A program made the position numbers and the translations under genes. A stretch of DNA of 62,776 nucleotides, from contig JAHEYP010000022.1 of the NCBI GenBank assembly GCA_023251535.1, positions 1 through 62,776 of the forward strand. Reading direction: 5' to 3'. Of this stretch, positions 52,101 to 62,111 are shown piece after piece (positions within the stretch are counted from its first letter, which is position 1; the number at the start of each line of letters is the position of its first letter). The notes under the pieces were generated by a model, which saw only the letters and a program-made list of their open reading frames with translations, was not told the origin of the DNA and searched no databases. Source of the stretch: Bacteroidota bacterium (lineage in GTDB: Bacteria; Bacteroidota; Bacteroidia; AKYH767-A; OLB10).

Positions 52101-52970
52101 CCTACTAAATGGACAACTGATAAAGAGAAAAACGAGCAAATCACTCGACTATTAACAAACTATAATGTTAAGTCGAATGAGGTGATCGCAGCCTTTAAAC
52201 GTAAAAAATTCCAGATCCAAATCGGAGACGAATTACCTACAGGAATTATGCAATTGGCGAAAGTTTATATCGCTAAGAAACGTAAGTTGAAAGTAGGGGA
52301 TAAGATGGCGGGTCGTCACGGTAATAAGGGTATCGTTGCACGTATTGTACGTGATGAAGATATGCCTTACTTAGATGACGGAACACCAGTAGATATCGTG
52401 TTGAATCCACTAGGGGTACCATCGCGTATGAACCTTGGTCAGATTTATGAAACGGTACTTGCATTAGCCGGACAAAAATTAGGAGTGAAATTTGCCACAC
52501 CTATTTTCGACGGAGCTACGATTGAAGAAATCGACGGCTGGATTACTAAAGCAGGTTTACCGAAATTCGGATCGACTTACTTATACGACGGAGGTACTGG
52601 AGATCGCTTCCACCAACCGGCAACAGTAGGAATTATCTATATGTTGAAACTTGGTCACATGGTAGACGATAAGATGCATGCCCGTTCAATCGGACCATAC
52701 TCACTCATCACTCAGCAACCTCTCGGCGGTAAAGCGCAGTTCGGAGGTCAGCGTTTCGGAGAGATGGAGGTTTGGGCGATCGAAGCTTTCGGTGCTGCAA
52801 ACATCCTACAGGAATTATTGACCGTTAAGTCAGATGACGTAATGGGCCGTGCGAAAGCATATGAATCAATCGTAAAAGGTGATAACATGCTTCCTCCGGG
52901 AATCCCAGAATCGTTTAACGTATTGTTACACGAATTACGTGGTCTTTGCTTGAAAATAGCGCTCGATTAA
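49140..52970 (+). CDS. rpoB: DNA-directed RNA polymerase subunit beta
   Basis: A 1276-residue core RNA polymerase subunit. The start is the TTG at 49140 ([21 protein letters not shown]); no ATG lies between the preceding stop and the conserved [20 protein letters not shown]. The rifampicin region is [35 protein letters not shown] in two adjacent parts, with wild-type-looking residues. The C-terminal segment ([25 protein letters not shown]) is intact. Cotranscribed with rpoC after a 90-nt gap. Confidence 0.98.
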   Translation: MTTKTSLTTEKTAANRINFSKSKNQYEYPDFLEIQLKSFKDFFQLETTADNRTQEGLYKVFSENFPITDSRNNFVLEFLDYFVDPPRYSIEECIERGLTHSVPLKAKLKLYCTDPEHEDFETIVQDVYLGTIPYMTPKGTFVINGAERVVVSQLHRSPGVFFGQSRHANGTKLYSARVIPFKGSWIEFATDINNVMYAYIDRKKKFPVTTLLRAIGYQTDKEILEIFGLADEVKVSKAGLKKVVNRRLAARVLKSWLEDFVDEDTGEVVSIERNEVILERETILQDEHIDVIVDAGVKSIILHKEDANTNDYAIIYNTLQKDTSNSEKEAVEHIYRQLRNAEPPDEETARGIIDKLFFSDKRYDLGEVGRYRMNRKLRLDINEGTKVLTKEDIIQIIKFLIELINAKAIVDDIDHLSNRRVRTVGEQLYAQFGVGLARMARTIRERMNVRDNEVFTPADLINAKTLSSVINSFFGTNQLSQFMDQTNPLAEITHKRRLSALGPGGLSRERAGFEVRDVHYTHYGRLCTIETPEGPNIGLISSLCVYAKINSLGFISTPYRKVNDGKIDIENEPIYLTAEEEDTKIIAQANADLDENGNFVEGKVKARFEGDFPIVDPHELHLMDVAPNQIASIAASLIPFLEHDDANRALMGSNMQRQAVPLLRPQAPIVGTGLEGHVVRDSRVLINAEYAGTVEYVDANEIHVRCVRTDEEKLVSFEDDLKVYRLTKFQKTNQNTCINLKPIVKKGDKVKVGQVLCEGYATQGGELALGRNMKVAFMPWKGYNFEDAIVISERVVREDIFTSLHIDEYSLEVRDTKRGLEELTADIPNVSEEATRELDEHGLIRVGAEVIEGDILIGKITPKGETDPSPEEKLLRAIFGDKAGDVKDASLKVPPSVKGVVIDKKLFSRAVKDKRARDEEKNVIARLDAEQDKELAEVKVKLIEKLFELVSGKTSQGVVNAFKEVVIPKGSKFTQKMLIDLDYPNVNPTKWTTDKEKNEQITRLLTNYNVKSNEVIAAFKRKKFQIQIGDELPTGIMQLAKVYIAKKRKLKVGDKMAGRHGNKGIVARIVRDEDMPYLDDGTPVDIVLNPLGVPSRMNLGQIYETVLALAGQKLGVKFATPIFDGATIEEIDGWITKAGLPKFGSTYLYDGGTGDRFHQPATVGIIYMLKLGHMVDDKMHARSIGPYSLITQQPLGGKAQFGGQRFGEMEVWAIEAFGAANILQELLTVKSDDVMGRAKAYESIVKGDNMLPPGIPESFNVLLHELRGLCLKIALD

Positions 52971-52982
52971 TCATATTAAAGG

Positions 52983-53002
52983 GCCGGGATTTACTTCCCG
53001 GC
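52983..53002 (+). other. hairpin between rpoB and rpoC
   Basis: Stem GCCGGGA / TCCCGGC, loop TTTACT, followed by a T-rich but mixed tail. Possibly RNA stability or partial termination. Confidence 0.5.
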
Positions 53003-53060
53003 TTCTATCTTTCATTATACGAATACCTCGACTATATATAAAGTCATTCCGAAAAACCAC

Positions 53061-56000
53061 ATGGCGGTAAAAAAAGAACAGAAGCTAAAAAGCAACTTCA
53101 CAAGAATCACCATCAGCCTCGCAAGTCCTGAGTACATCCTTGAGCAATCAAGCGGAGAAGTACTTAAGCCTGAGACCATCAACTACCGTACTTATAAGCC
53201 GGAACGTGATGGATTATTCTGCGAACGCATATTTGGACCCGTGAAGGACTGGGAGTGTCATTGCGGTAAGTACAAACGCATTCGCTACAAAGGCATCGTT
53301 TGTGACCGTTGCGGCGTTGAAGTAACAGAGAAAAAAGTGCGTCGTGAACGTATGGGCCATATCAGCCTTACAGTTCCTGTTGCGCATATCTGGTATTTCA
53401 GATCCCTACCAAACAAAATTGGTTATTTGTTAGGTCTTCCTACCAAAAAACTTGATTTGATTATTTATTATGAGCGTTACGTGGTAATCCAAGCCGGTGT
53501 TAAAGCTGCCGACGGAGTTAATTACCTCGACTTCCTTACTGAGGAAGAATACCTCAACCACATGGAGACGCTGCCGAAAGATAATCAGCATCTCGATGAT
53601 AAAGACCCGAATAAATTCATCGCTAAGATGGGTGCAGATGCATTGTATGATCTGTTATCTCGCTTAGATCTTGATCAACAAAGTTATAACCTTCGTCACC
53701 AAGCAAGCAACGAAACTTCTCAGCAACGTAAAAATGAAGCTTTGAAGCGTTTGCAAGTTGTTGAAGCTTTCCGTCAGGCTAACGGTCACGTTGAAAATCG
53801 TCCAGAGTGGATGATCGTAAAAGTGGTTCCTGTTATTCCTCCTGAATTACGTCCACTCGTTCCATTGGATGGAGGTCGTTTTGCGACTTCCGATTTGAAC
53901 GATTTATACCGTCGTGTAATTATCCGTAACAATCGTTTGAAGCGATTGATCGAGATCAAAGCACCGGAAGTAATCCTTCGTAACGAGAAGCGTATGCTTC
54001 AGGAAGCGGTTGATTCGTTATTCGATAACAGCCGTAAAGTGAATGCAGTGAAAACGGAAAGTAACCGTGCATTGAAATCACTTTCTGATTCATTGAAAGG
54101 TAAGCAAGGTCGTTTCCGTCAGAACTTATTAGGTAAGCGTGTCGATTATTCTGCACGTTCCGTAATTGTCGTTGGACCTGAGTTGAAATTACACGAATGC
54201 GGTCTTCCGAAAGATATGGCAGCTGAGTTATTCAAGCCGTTTATCATTCGTAAGATGATTGAGCGTGGTGTAGTGAAAACAGTGAAGAGCGCGAAGAAAA
54301 TCGTTGATCGTAAAGATGCGATTGTATGGGATATCCTCGAAAACGTATTGAAAGGACATCCTGTAATGCTTAACCGCGCCCCAACTCTCCACCGTTTGGG
54401 TATCCAGGCTTTCCAGCCTAAACTAATCGAAGGAAAAGCTATCCAGTTACACCCGTTAGTATGTTCGGCATTCAACGCCGATTTCGACGGTGACCAGATG
54501 GCGGTTCACCTTCCTTTAGGTAATGCAGCAATATTAGAAGCTCAATTGTTAATGTTGGCTTCTCATAATATCCTTAACCCTGCGAATGGTGCTCCTATTA
54601 CGGTACCATCTCAGGACATGGTTCTTGGTCTATATTACATGACCAAGGGTAAAAAATCGACCGACGATCTTAAAGTTAAAGGTGAAGGAATTACTTTCTA
54701 TAATTCAGAAGAGGTTACTATCGCTTATAACGAAGGACGCGTTGAATTACATGCTTGGGTGAAAGTTAAAACGAATGTACTTGAAAACGGCGTTTTAGTT
54801 CCTCAAATCATCGAAACAACTGTTGGTCGTATCTTAGTGAATGAAGTGGTTCCGCGTAAAGCAGGATTCATCAATGAACTATTAACGAAGAAATCATTAC
54901 GTGACATTATCGGACGTGTATTGAAAGAAACTGGAGTTGCTGAAACAGCACGTTTCTTAGATGACATCAAAGATCTTGGTTTCCGTATGGCCTTCCGTGG
55001 AGGACTATCGTTCAACTTGAACGACGTAATTATCCCTGCACAGAAAGAAGAGTTAATCGGAAAAGCGAACGTTGAAGTAGAAGAAGTGATGAGTAACTAT
55101 AATATGGGATTCATCACCAACAACGAGCGTTATAACCAGATCATCGATATTTGGACACGTACTAACTCACGTATCACGGATACGCTGATGAAACAATTAT
55201 CAAGCGATAAGCAAGGTTTCAACGCGGTATACATGATGCTTGACTCGGGAGCTCGTGGATCGAAAGAACAGATTCGTCAGTTGGGTGGTATGAGAGGTTT
55301 GATGGCGAAGCCATCCAAATCAGGATCAACAGGCGGTGAGATCATCGAGAACCCGATCTTATCGAACTTTAAAGAAGGTCTTTCAATCCTTGAGTACTTC
55401 ATCTCAACCCACGGTGCGCGTAAAGGTCTTGCCGATACCGCCCTTAAGACTGCGGATGCGGGTTACTTAACACGTCGTTTGGTTGACGTTGCTCAAGATG
55501 TGATTATCAATGAAACAGATTGCGGAACACTTCGTGGACTTGCAATGACTGCATTGAAAAATGGAGAGGAAATTGTAGAAAGTTTATACGATCGTATTTT
55601 AGGTCGTGTATCGGTACATGATGTTATTCACCCACAAACAGGAGAAGTTCTTGTTTACTCGGGAGATGAAATCAACGAAGACAGCGCTTCTGCAATCGAA
55701 TCATCACCAATCGAAATGGTTGAAATTCGCTCGGTATTAACGTGCGAATCGAAACAAGGAGTTTGCTCTAAGTGCTACGGACGTAACCTTGCATCAGGCC
55801 GTATGGTTCAGCGAGGTGAAGCCGTAGGGGTTATCGCAGCACAGTCGATCGGTGAGCCAGGAACACAGTTAACACTCCGTACGTTCCACGTCGGAGGGGT
55901 TGCAACGAAAGGTGCAACGGATAATAAAATCGAAGCGAAATTTAAAGGCGTTATTGAATTCGAAGAGGTACGTAGTATCAAACACGGAAAAATTGACGCT

Positions 56001-57350
56001 GAGAAAGATTTTGAAGTAGTAATCGGACGTTCTGGTGAGATGAGAATTGTTGACGAGAATACGAAAGTGGTTCTTGCATCATTCAACTTACCTTACGGTT
56101 CTCACTTATTCGTAAAAGAAGGTCAAATGGTTGATAAAGGCCAATTGATTTGCGAGTGGGATCCATTTAATGCCGTGATCATTTCTGAATTCGGTGGTAA
56201 AATCGCATTCGAACATATTGAAGAAGGTGTAACTTACAAAGTGGAGTCGGATGAGCAAACCGGATTCCAGGAGAAAGTGGTAGTTGATAGCCGCGACAAA
56301 ACGAAGATCCCAATGATCAAGGTAATGTCAGGTAAAGATTTCTTAAAAGGATATAACATTCCTGTAGGAGCTCACATCACAGTTGATGAAGGTGCTCGTA
56401 TCGAACCTGGTGAGATCCTTGTTAAGATTCCTCGTCAATTAGGACGTACAGGTGATATCACCGGAGGTCTTCCTCGTGTAACTGAGTTATTCGAGGCTCG
56501 TAACCCAAGTAATCCTGCGGTTGTATCTGAAATCGACGGAGTAGTAAGTTATGGCGGAATTAAACGTGGTAATCGTGAAATCGTAGTAACGGCTCGCGAC
56601 GGGGAAGTTAAGAAGTATCTTGTTCCTTTAAGTAAGCATATCCTAGTTCAGGATAGCGACTTTACTCGCGCCGGACAACCGCTTTCTGATGGTGCTATCA
56701 CTCCAAATGATATCTTATCGATCAAAGGACCTACAGCAGTACAAGAATATCTTGTGAACGAAGTTCAAGAGGTATATCGTCTGCAAGGTGTGAAGATCAA
56801 TGATAAACACTTCGAAGTAATCGTTCGTCAGATGATGCGTAAAGTAATCATCGATGATGCTGGAGATACTCGTTTCCTTGAAAGAGAATCAGTTAATAAA
56901 CTTGATTTCAGTGAAGAAAACGATCAAATTATCGATAAAAAGGTAGTTTTAGATCCAGGTGATTCTCCAAACTTAAAAGCAGGTCAAATTCTTACGCTTC
57001 GTCGCTTACGTGACGAGAACTCTCAGTTGAAGCGTAAAGACATGCGTTTAGTAGAAGCTCGTGATGCAATTCCTGCAACATCGGTAACGTTATTACAAGG
57101 GATTACTCAATCATCATTACATACGAAGAGCTGGATTTCAGCAGCATCTTTCCAGGAAACTACGAAAGTGTTGAACGAAGCAGCTATCCGCGGAAGCATC
57201 GATTACTTAAACGGATTGAAAGAAAACGTAATTGTAGGACACTTAATTCCTGCGGGAACAGGTTTACGCGATTACGAGAAATTAATCGTTGGTTCTCAGG
57301 AAGAATACGACTTGTTAATGGCTTCGAAGAAAGAAGCTCAAGAAGCGTAA
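53061..57350 (+). CDS. rpoC: DNA-directed RNA polymerase subunit beta'
   Basis: A 1429-residue catalytic subunit. The N-terminal zinc site [20 protein letters not shown] is near residues 71-90, and the active-site Mg motif NADFDGDQM is near 472-480. The second zinc cluster is [13 protein letters not shown]. The C-terminal half includes the long insert and [15 protein letters not shown]. Full length. A clear terminator follows. Confidence 0.98.
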   Translation: MAVKKEQKLKSNFTRITISLASPEYILEQSSGEVLKPETINYRTYKPERDGLFCERIFGPVKDWECHCGKYKRIRYKGIVCDRCGVEVTEKKVRRERMGHISLTVPVAHIWYFRSLPNKIGYLLGLPTKKLDLIIYYERYVVIQAGVKAADGVNYLDFLTEEEYLNHMETLPKDNQHLDDKDPNKFIAKMGADALYDLLSRLDLDQQSYNLRHQASNETSQQRKNEALKRLQVVEAFRQANGHVENRPEWMIVKVVPVIPPELRPLVPLDGGRFATSDLNDLYRRVIIRNNRLKRLIEIKAPEVILRNEKRMLQEAVDSLFDNSRKVNAVKTESNRALKSLSDSLKGKQGRFRQNLLGKRVDYSARSVIVVGPELKLHECGLPKDMAAELFKPFIIRKMIERGVVKTVKSAKKIVDRKDAIVWDILENVLKGHPVMLNRAPTLHRLGIQAFQPKLIEGKAIQLHPLVCSAFNADFDGDQMAVHLPLGNAAILEAQLLMLASHNILNPANGAPITVPSQDMVLGLYYMTKGKKSTDDLKVKGEGITFYNSEEVTIAYNEGRVELHAWVKVKTNVLENGVLVPQIIETTVGRILVNEVVPRKAGFINELLTKKSLRDIIGRVLKETGVAETARFLDDIKDLGFRMAFRGGLSFNLNDVIIPAQKEELIGKANVEVEEVMSNYNMGFITNNERYNQIIDIWTRTNSRITDTLMKQLSSDKQGFNAVYMMLDSGARGSKEQIRQLGGMRGLMAKPSKSGSTGGEIIENPILSNFKEGLSILEYFISTHGARKGLADTALKTADAGYLTRRLVDVAQDVIINETDCGTLRGLAMTALKNGEEIVESLYDRILGRVSVHDVIHPQTGEVLVYSGDEINEDSASAIESSPIEMVEIRSVLTCESKQGVCSKCYGRNLASGRMVQRGEAVGVIAAQSIGEPGTQLTLRTFHVGGVATKGATDNKIEAKFKGVIEFEEVRSIKHGKIDAEKDFEVVIGRSGEMRIVDENTKVVLASFNLPYGSHLFVKEGQMVDKGQLICEWDPFNAVIISEFGGKIAFEHIEEGVTYKVESDEQTGFQEKVVVDSRDKTKIPMIKVMSGKDFLKGYNIPVGAHITVDEGARIEPGEILVKIPRQLGRTGDITGGLPRVTELFEARNPSNPAVVSEIDGVVSYGGIKRGNREIVVTARDGEVKKYLVPLSKHILVQDSDFTRAGQPLSDGAITPNDILSIKGPTAVQEYLVNEVQEVYRLQGVKINDKHFEVIVRQMMRKVIIDDAGDTRFLERESVNKLDFSEENDQIIDKKVVLDPGDSPNLKAGQILTLRRLRDENSQLKRKDMRLVEARDAIPATSVTLLQGITQSSLHTKSWISAASFQETTKVLNEAAIRGSIDYLNGLKENVIVGHLIPAGTGLRDYEKLIVGSQEEYDLLMASKKEAQEA

Positions 57351-57369
57351 TATTCCCGGTCTATATAGG

Positions 57370-57399
57370 AAAGTCCCGTAGCAATACGGGACTTTTTTT
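57370..57399 (+). terminator. terminator after rpoC
   Basis: Stem AAAGTCCCGTA / TACGGGACTTT with GCAA loop and a run of seven T residues. Confidence 0.93.
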
Positions 57400-57444
57400 A
57401 TGCAGTTTTCTGATGTAGAAAGGAACCATTAGTAACTCATTTCG

Positions 57445-57452
57445 TATATTCG
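57445..57452 (+). promoter_or_regulatory. near-match -7 promoter element for DUF3467 gene
   Basis: TATATTCG (one change from TAnnTTTG), 41 nt before the chosen ATG 57494. Confidence 0.45.
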
Positions 57453-57493
57453 TATCGTAATGCATGAGGCTTTACGTATTAATCGCTCAAAAA

Positions 57494-57802
57494 ATGGAAA
57501 ATCAAAACAACAATCAATTAAATATTGAGTTAACCGAAGAAATCGCGGAAGGTATTTATTCAAACCTGGCAATCATTACGCATTCGAATGCGGAATTTGT
57601 TGTCGATTTTGTGAAAGTGATGCCCGGCGTTCCTAAAGCACGTGTAAAGTCACGTATCGTGTTAACTCCTCAACATGCTAAACGTTTATTGTCTGCACTA
57701 GCTGATAATGTTCAAAAGTATGAAGCAGTTCACGGAACAATTAAACAAAGTGAAGGTATGTCGCTGCCAATGAATTTCGGCGGACCAACAGCCCAAGCTT
57801 AA
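57494..57802 (+). CDS. DUF3467 protein
   Basis: A 102-residue cytoplasmic protein of unknown function, widespread next to rpoC in Bacteroidota. The features are LNIELTEEIAEGIYSNLAIITHSNAEFVVDFVKVMPGVPKA (in two parts) and RIVLTPQHAKRLLSAL. ATG 57494 (MENQNNNQLN) is preferred over ATG 57464, which adds ten residues absent from the family's usual start. Its position behind rpoC, with its own promoter, suggests expression with the transcription genes but not in the same transcript. Confidence 0.9.
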   Translation: MENQNNNQLNIELTEEIAEGIYSNLAIITHSNAEFVVDFVKVMPGVPKARVKSRIVLTPQHAKRLLSALADNVQKYEAVHGTIKQSEGMSLPMNFGGPTAQA

Positions 57803-57868
57803 TTTTTTCGGAAAATGAAAATACAAGAGGCGTGGCTGAATAAGTTGCGCCTTTTTAGTTATTGAAAC

Positions 57869-58840
57869 ATGACAGGAAAAAACCGATTTAATGCTTTGCA
57901 ACTGCTTAAAGTAGCAGTGTTTTTGCTTTCCTGTTGGTATATTTGGTATCATATCAATAGCCGTATTTCGCTTCTCGATGATAGCGAAAAGCTATTAGAG
58001 AGATTTCGTGATCGAGATGCAATAGTTCGGATATGCATAGCCGTTATATTGATGTTTTTAAACTGGACCGTCGAGGCATTGAAGTGGAAAAACTTAGTAA
58101 ATGTACTTTGTGATTTTAGTTTTATGAAATCACTGCGAAGCGTATTTACAGGAATAACAGTAAGCTTTTACACTCCGAATCGCATAGGAGAATTTGCAGG
58201 TAAAGTGATGCATCTTGAGCCTGAATATCGAGCAAAAGGATGTTTGTTGTCGTTTATCGGAAGTTCATCGCAATTGCTAGTAACCCTGCAGTTAGGATTA
58301 ATTGCTGTTTTGTTAAACATGGGTACTTGGTTCAATTCATGGATGATTAATAGAGATGTTTTTCTCGTTCTTCTTTCTTTGTTGGTTGCACTTATGACCT
58401 TTGGTTGGTTTAGAATATCATGGTTGAGTCCGTTGTTGTTGAGGTTAAAACTTAATCCGCAAATGAAAGCACAAGTGGAAGTTTTTTCCGAATTTCACTC
58501 GAAGCAACTAATTAAGATCTATGTTTATTCATTGGTTCGATACTTTGTATTTTCGTTTCAACAATACCTTCTGTTGCAAGCATTCGGAGTTCCATTAGAT
58601 GTTTTTACATGCTTTCAGTTAACCGCTATTTCCTTCTTGCTAATAACGATTATACCAAGTATTGCTTTGGGTGAATTAGGGATTCGTGGAGGTGTTAATA
58701 TTGCGGTTTTCGGTATGATGGTAAATAACACCTTCGGTATTCTTGCAGCAACCTTTATGCTTTGGCTAATAAATCTAGCAATCCCAGCTTTATTTGGCGC
58801 AGTTTCATTGTTATATATCAAAGTGAAGAAAGAAGCATGA
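57869..58840 (+). CDS. flippase-like (LPG synthase TM region) membrane protein
   Basis: A 323-residue inner-membrane protein with about seven to eight TM helices, of the UPF0104/lysylphosphatidylglycerol-synthase TM family, which includes flippase-like proteins. Motifs: LRSVFTGITVSFYTPNRIGEFAGKVMHL near 90-117 and SIALGELGIRGGVNIAVFG near the C terminus. Its stop overlaps the start of a glycosyltransferase gene by 4 nt (ATGA), so it probably helps move or present a glycosylated lipid. Substrate unknown. Confidence 0.85.
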   Translation: MTGKNRFNALQLLKVAVFLLSCWYIWYHINSRISLLDDSEKLLERFRDRDAIVRICIAVILMFLNWTVEALKWKNLVNVLCDFSFMKSLRSVFTGITVSFYTPNRIGEFAGKVMHLEPEYRAKGCLLSFIGSSSQLLVTLQLGLIAVLLNMGTWFNSWMINRDVFLVLLSLLVALMTFGWFRISWLSPLLLRLKLNPQMKAQVEVFSEFHSKQLIKIYVYSLVRYFVFSFQQYLLLQAFGVPLDVFTCFQLTAISFLLITIIPSIALGELGIRGGVNIAVFGMMVNNTFGILAATFMLWLINLAIPALFGAVSLLYIKVKKEA

Positions 58841-59949
58841 TCACCATTGCATTCATTGTTCTTTTAGTGAATCTGTTTTACGCATCGTTGCTAAACGGAT
58901 ATCGAAAACAATGGAGTTTAATTAGAATGGGGAGAAGAAAAGAGGGATCAGAACTTCCCGAAGTTACTTTGATTATACCCTTCAGGAATGAAAGGCAAAA
59001 TTTACCGACTATCATTTCATGTCTGCAAAACCTCGATTATCCCGACGAAAAATTGAAATTGATTTTCGTAAACGATCATAGTGATGATAGATCAGAAAAT
59101 ATTCCAGAATTGGCGGAAATTAAATTTCGAAAAGAACTTATTATTTCCAATGGCGAAGGAAAGAAAGCTGCTTTAACAACAGGAATAGAAAAAGCAGAAA
59201 CAGAATGGATTGTTACGACCGATGCAGATGTGAAATTTGATTCACAATGGCTGAAGAAATTATTTTCTGTTGAACATCTCTCTGAAGTAGAAATGATTTG
59301 CGGAATGGTGTTAATTAGAAATAACAAAGAAAGATCAAGCTTGCTTTCTGTTTTTCAAGAAATGGAATTTGATATACTACAAGCAACAGGAATGGCGGCC
59401 TTAGCGATGCATCAACCATTATTAAACAGCGGAGCTAATTTAGCCTTTAAGAAAAAGTCGTGGCAAGATTTGGGAGGATATTCAGCGCATTCAAACATCC
59501 TTAGTGGCGACGATACATTTTTAATGTTCGCAATGCAAGAGCGTTTTGGAGATGTAATTGTAGGAAATACGGAAGCAGTAGTTGAAACAAAGCCTAGTGT
59601 AACATGGTCTGAATTCATTCAACAGCGACAACGTTGGGCTTCGAAAGGCAAGTATTACAAAAACAAGTATGTGAAAACGGTAGGAGCAATTGTAATGTTA
59701 TCATCACTATTCTTGCCAATTCTCTATTTTGAATTAACAATTCCAGAGATTGGAATGATATTGGCAACATCAATTATTGTGAGAGCAGTAACTGAAATCC
59801 GACTCATTAGAAAAGTCTCGCAAACCACTGGTAAATCGTACGCTATTTTCGAACTGATAGGAATGTCGGTTTTTTATCCATTTTTCCTGCTTTTCCTCAC
59901 GCTTTCGGCACCTTTCAACAAATCACAATGGAAAGGCCGTAAATTGTGA
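58837..59949 (+). CDS. glycosyltransferase family 2, membrane-anchored
   Basis: A 370-residue processive-type GT2 enzyme. After an N-terminal TM helix (about 2-22), the GT-A domain shows VTLIIPFRNERQNLPTI, LIFVNDHSDD, the metal-binding TTDADVKFD, GDDTFLMFAM and the acceptor motif QQRQRWASKGKYY (Q-x-x-RW). Two to three C-terminal TM helices follow. ATG 58837 inside the preceding stop is chosen because the frame opening further upstream overlaps the flippase-like gene. Likely transfers sugar to a lipid or polymer in the envelope, jointly with the upstream gene. Confidence 0.9.
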   Translation: MITIAFIVLLVNLFYASLLNGYRKQWSLIRMGRRKEGSELPEVTLIIPFRNERQNLPTIISCLQNLDYPDEKLKLIFVNDHSDDRSENIPELAEIKFRKELIISNGEGKKAALTTGIEKAETEWIVTTDADVKFDSQWLKKLFSVEHLSEVEMICGMVLIRNNKERSSLLSVFQEMEFDILQATGMAALAMHQPLLNSGANLAFKKKSWQDLGGYSAHSNILSGDDTFLMFAMQERFGDVIVGNTEAVVETKPSVTWSEFIQQRQRWASKGKYYKNKYVKTVGAIVMLSSLFLPILYFELTIPEIGMILATSIIVRAVTEIRLIRKVSQTTGKSYAIFELIGMSVFYPFFLLFLTLSAPFNKSQWKGRKL

Positions 59950-60033
59950 ATAAATTCCCTCTAAACAAGGGTAAAGATCATCTGATATACATTCTTTTTT
60001 GGTTTATTTTGCACTATTAGAAATTCACGACTC

Positions 60034-61617
60034 ATGAAAAAGTTAATGATGTTAGTTTTAACGGTGTTTCCGTTATTACTAAACGCGCAAACCAAGCAAC
60101 CGGCAATTAAGCCTTTTTCGGCAGATGAAGTAAAAGAGCAGAAAGCAATGGCTGAGGCTGCTTACAAAGCTTTGAATTTTGGTGATGCCTTAAAGATCTA
60201 TGAAAGATTGGTAGTAACTGATCCTCGTAATGCTGATTATAATTACAAACTTGGTTTGTGTTATATGATTACAAATATCAATAAAGCGAAAGCTGTTCCT
60301 TATTTGGAATACGCAGCTAATGCGAATGATAAAGACAAACCAAAAGATGTTACGTTTGATTTAGGAAGATCATATTTTTATGCCGGACTTTATGATAAAG
60401 CACTCGATACATACGAAAAGTACAGAGTTGAAAAACACAATTCAATTGATGCGAAATTGAAGTTCGATACTTGGGTTGATTGGGCTGTAAGCGCAAAGAA
60501 GATTACAGCATCACCTGTTGATGTGACTTTCAAAAATATGGGTAAAGGAATTAATTCAAACGGAGTTGATTATCGTCCGTTGATGGGAATTGCCGATACC
60601 ATTGTTTATTTTAATTCGAAGCGAAAAGGAAATACAGGCGGATTAGTAGATGATTTAGGAGAAATCCCTTCCGATATTTATTTCTGGTTGCAAAATGATT
60701 CTAGTGTTTCTAAGGCAAAAAATGGAGGAATCAATATTAATACACCATACTATGAAGATGCTTTGTATTTGAGTCCAAATGGTGATCGATTGATCATGTA
60801 CATGGAAGGACCTGAGTCGAACGGCGACTTACATATCGTTAAGCAAGCAGGTAAGAGCTGGGAGAAACCAGTTATTTTAGGAAAAGATTTTACTACTAAG
60901 TCTTTAGAAACTGGAGCAACATTATCTCCTGATGGATTAACACTTTATTTTGCTGCTGAAGCAGAAGGAAGCAAGACTGGGAAAGATATTTATGTATGTA
61001 CTAGAACTGAATCGACATCATGGAGCAAACCTGAGCGATTAGGAGACAATATCAATACTAAAGGTGATGAAGATGCGCCAGTAATGTGGATCGACGGGAA
61101 AACGCTATTTTTCTCTTCTACAGGACACGGAAGTATGGGAGGATATGATTTGTATAAAGTAACGATGAAAGATCCGCGTGAAGGCTTTAATAAGCCGGAG
61201 AACTTAGGGTATCCGATTAATACATTATATGACGATCTTGGTATCGCTTTAAAAGCAGATGGTAAATCAGGATATTTAGCTCAAGTACGTGATAGCGGAA
61301 TGGGCGATTACGATATTTATGAATTTAAGCTGCAAAAACCTTTAGTCGATCAAACATTAACATGGATTGAAGGAAGAACATATTCTTTAGTCGGATCTGC
61401 TGCAAAAGGAGCGTTTGTAACGATTACTGATGCCGCTACAGGAACTTCTTACGCAACAATTGAAACCAATGACGCAACAGGACGATTCGACGTTGCATTA
61501 CCTCCGGGAACATATAAAGTTGTTGCAAAACATCCTAAGTTAGGAATGTGTAATGCCGACATTGCAGTAGGTACTGGAGAGTATAAGCAAGTGTTGGAAA
61601 TGAAATTCCCGAATTAG
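60034..61617 (+). CDS. exported TPR/PD40 protein
   Basis: A 527-residue exported protein. Signal peptide about 1-19 (LVLTVFPLLLNAQ). TPR-like helices span about 30-150 (NFGDALKIYERLVVTDPRNADYNYKLGLCYM). Residues about 170-425 hold PD40/WD40-like strands (YEDALYLSPNGDRLIMYME; TGATLSPDGLTLYFAAEAEG; DEDAPVMWIDGKTLFFSSTGHG). The C-terminal part (about 435-527) is a carboxypeptidase-regulatory-like beta-sandwich (FVTITDAATGTSYATIETNDATGRF). The domain order equals PorE-type T9SS/OmpA-family proteins without the C-terminal OmpA peptidoglycan-binding domain. Role probably scaffolding at the envelope. Near-match promoter TTATTTTG at 60004-60011. Confidence 0.85.
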   Translation: MKKLMMLVLTVFPLLLNAQTKQPAIKPFSADEVKEQKAMAEAAYKALNFGDALKIYERLVVTDPRNADYNYKLGLCYMITNINKAKAVPYLEYAANANDKDKPKDVTFDLGRSYFYAGLYDKALDTYEKYRVEKHNSIDAKLKFDTWVDWAVSAKKITASPVDVTFKNMGKGINSNGVDYRPLMGIADTIVYFNSKRKGNTGGLVDDLGEIPSDIYFWLQNDSSVSKAKNGGININTPYYEDALYLSPNGDRLIMYMEGPESNGDLHIVKQAGKSWEKPVILGKDFTTKSLETGATLSPDGLTLYFAAEAEGSKTGKDIYVCTRTESTSWSKPERLGDNINTKGDEDAPVMWIDGKTLFFSSTGHGSMGGYDLYKVTMKDPREGFNKPENLGYPINTLYDDLGIALKADGKSGYLAQVRDSGMGDYDIYEFKLQKPLVDQTLTWIEGRTYSLVGSAAKGAFVTITDAATGTSYATIETNDATGRFDVALPPGTYKVVAKHPKLGMCNADIAVGTGEYKQVLEMKFPN

Positions 61618-61683
61618 TTCATAGTTCATAGTTCATAGTTCTTAGTTCTTAGTTCGGCGAAGCCGTTGATGGTTCGAGGCCTG

Positions 61684-61717
61684 CCATGCAGTGTGCTATT
61701 TAAGCTCTACTGCATGG
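61684..61717. repeat. 34-nt hairpin module, dispersed copy
   Basis: Perfect 9-bp stem CCATGCAGT / ACTGCATGG around GTGCTATTTAAGCTCT, the complement of the core in the 18504-18681 array. Confidence 0.85.
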
Positions 61718-61767
61718 TTCATAGTTCATAGTTTCGCGAAGCGAAAGGCGAATGACAAATAATTTTG

Positions 61768-61859
61768 AGCTGGTCGGAATGTTGTTATTTAGCTTGTCGG
61801 AATGTTGTTATTTAGCTTGTCGGAATGTTGTTATTTAGCTTGTCGGAATGTTGTTATTT
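61768..61859. repeat. 23-nt tandem repeat, four copies
   Basis: Four back-to-back 23-nt units that begin AGCTTGTCGGAATG (AGCTGGTCGG in the first) and end TTGTTATTT. No spacers, so not CRISPR. Confidence 0.95.
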
Positions 61860-61985
61860 AGCATTGGCCATGTTTGTTTATGCTGTCGAAATATCGAGCG
61901 GTGATTATGGTTTTTGTGTTTGCCGAAGAATATCGATATGAGGAAATGGAGATTATAGTCGCACTACGATACTCTACAATCAAAA

Positions 61986-62103
61986 ATCTATCATCTATCA
62001 TCTATTATCTATCATCTATCATCTATCATCTATCATCTATCATCTATCATCCTTCATCTTTCATCTATCATCTATCATCTATCATTAATCATCTATCATC
62101 CTT
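61986..62103. repeat. heptanucleotide tandem repeat (ATCTATC)n
   Basis: About sixteen copies of ATCTATC, some altered (ATCTATT, ATCCTTC, ATCTTTC, ATTAATC), ending 8 nt before the exonuclease start codon. Confidence 0.93.
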
Positions 62104-62111
62104 CCACTAAA

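Larger units (their letters stand above)
61618..62111. repeat. 494-bp geneless repeat region
   Basis: In order: heptamers GTTCATA/GTTCTTA (61617-61650, the inverse of 18710-18777), GGCGAAGCC linker, an inverted-orientation 34-nt hairpin module (61684-61717), a TTTCGCGAAGCGAAAGGCGAA palindromic stretch, the 23-nt tandem repeat, and the ATCTATC heptamer tract up to the exonuclease gene. No gene is supported. Confidence 0.85.

Noticed and set aside
49790..56086. Antisense frames within rpoB and rpoC
   Set aside because: Shadow frames of highly conserved coding regions, with no promoter or family signal.
61768..61859. CRISPR array of 23-nt repeats
   Set aside because: Units are contiguous without spacers: a minisatellite.
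61874..62110. Frame with a Ser/Ile/His repeat protein pattern
   Set aside because: It is a translation of the ATCTATC heptamer tract.
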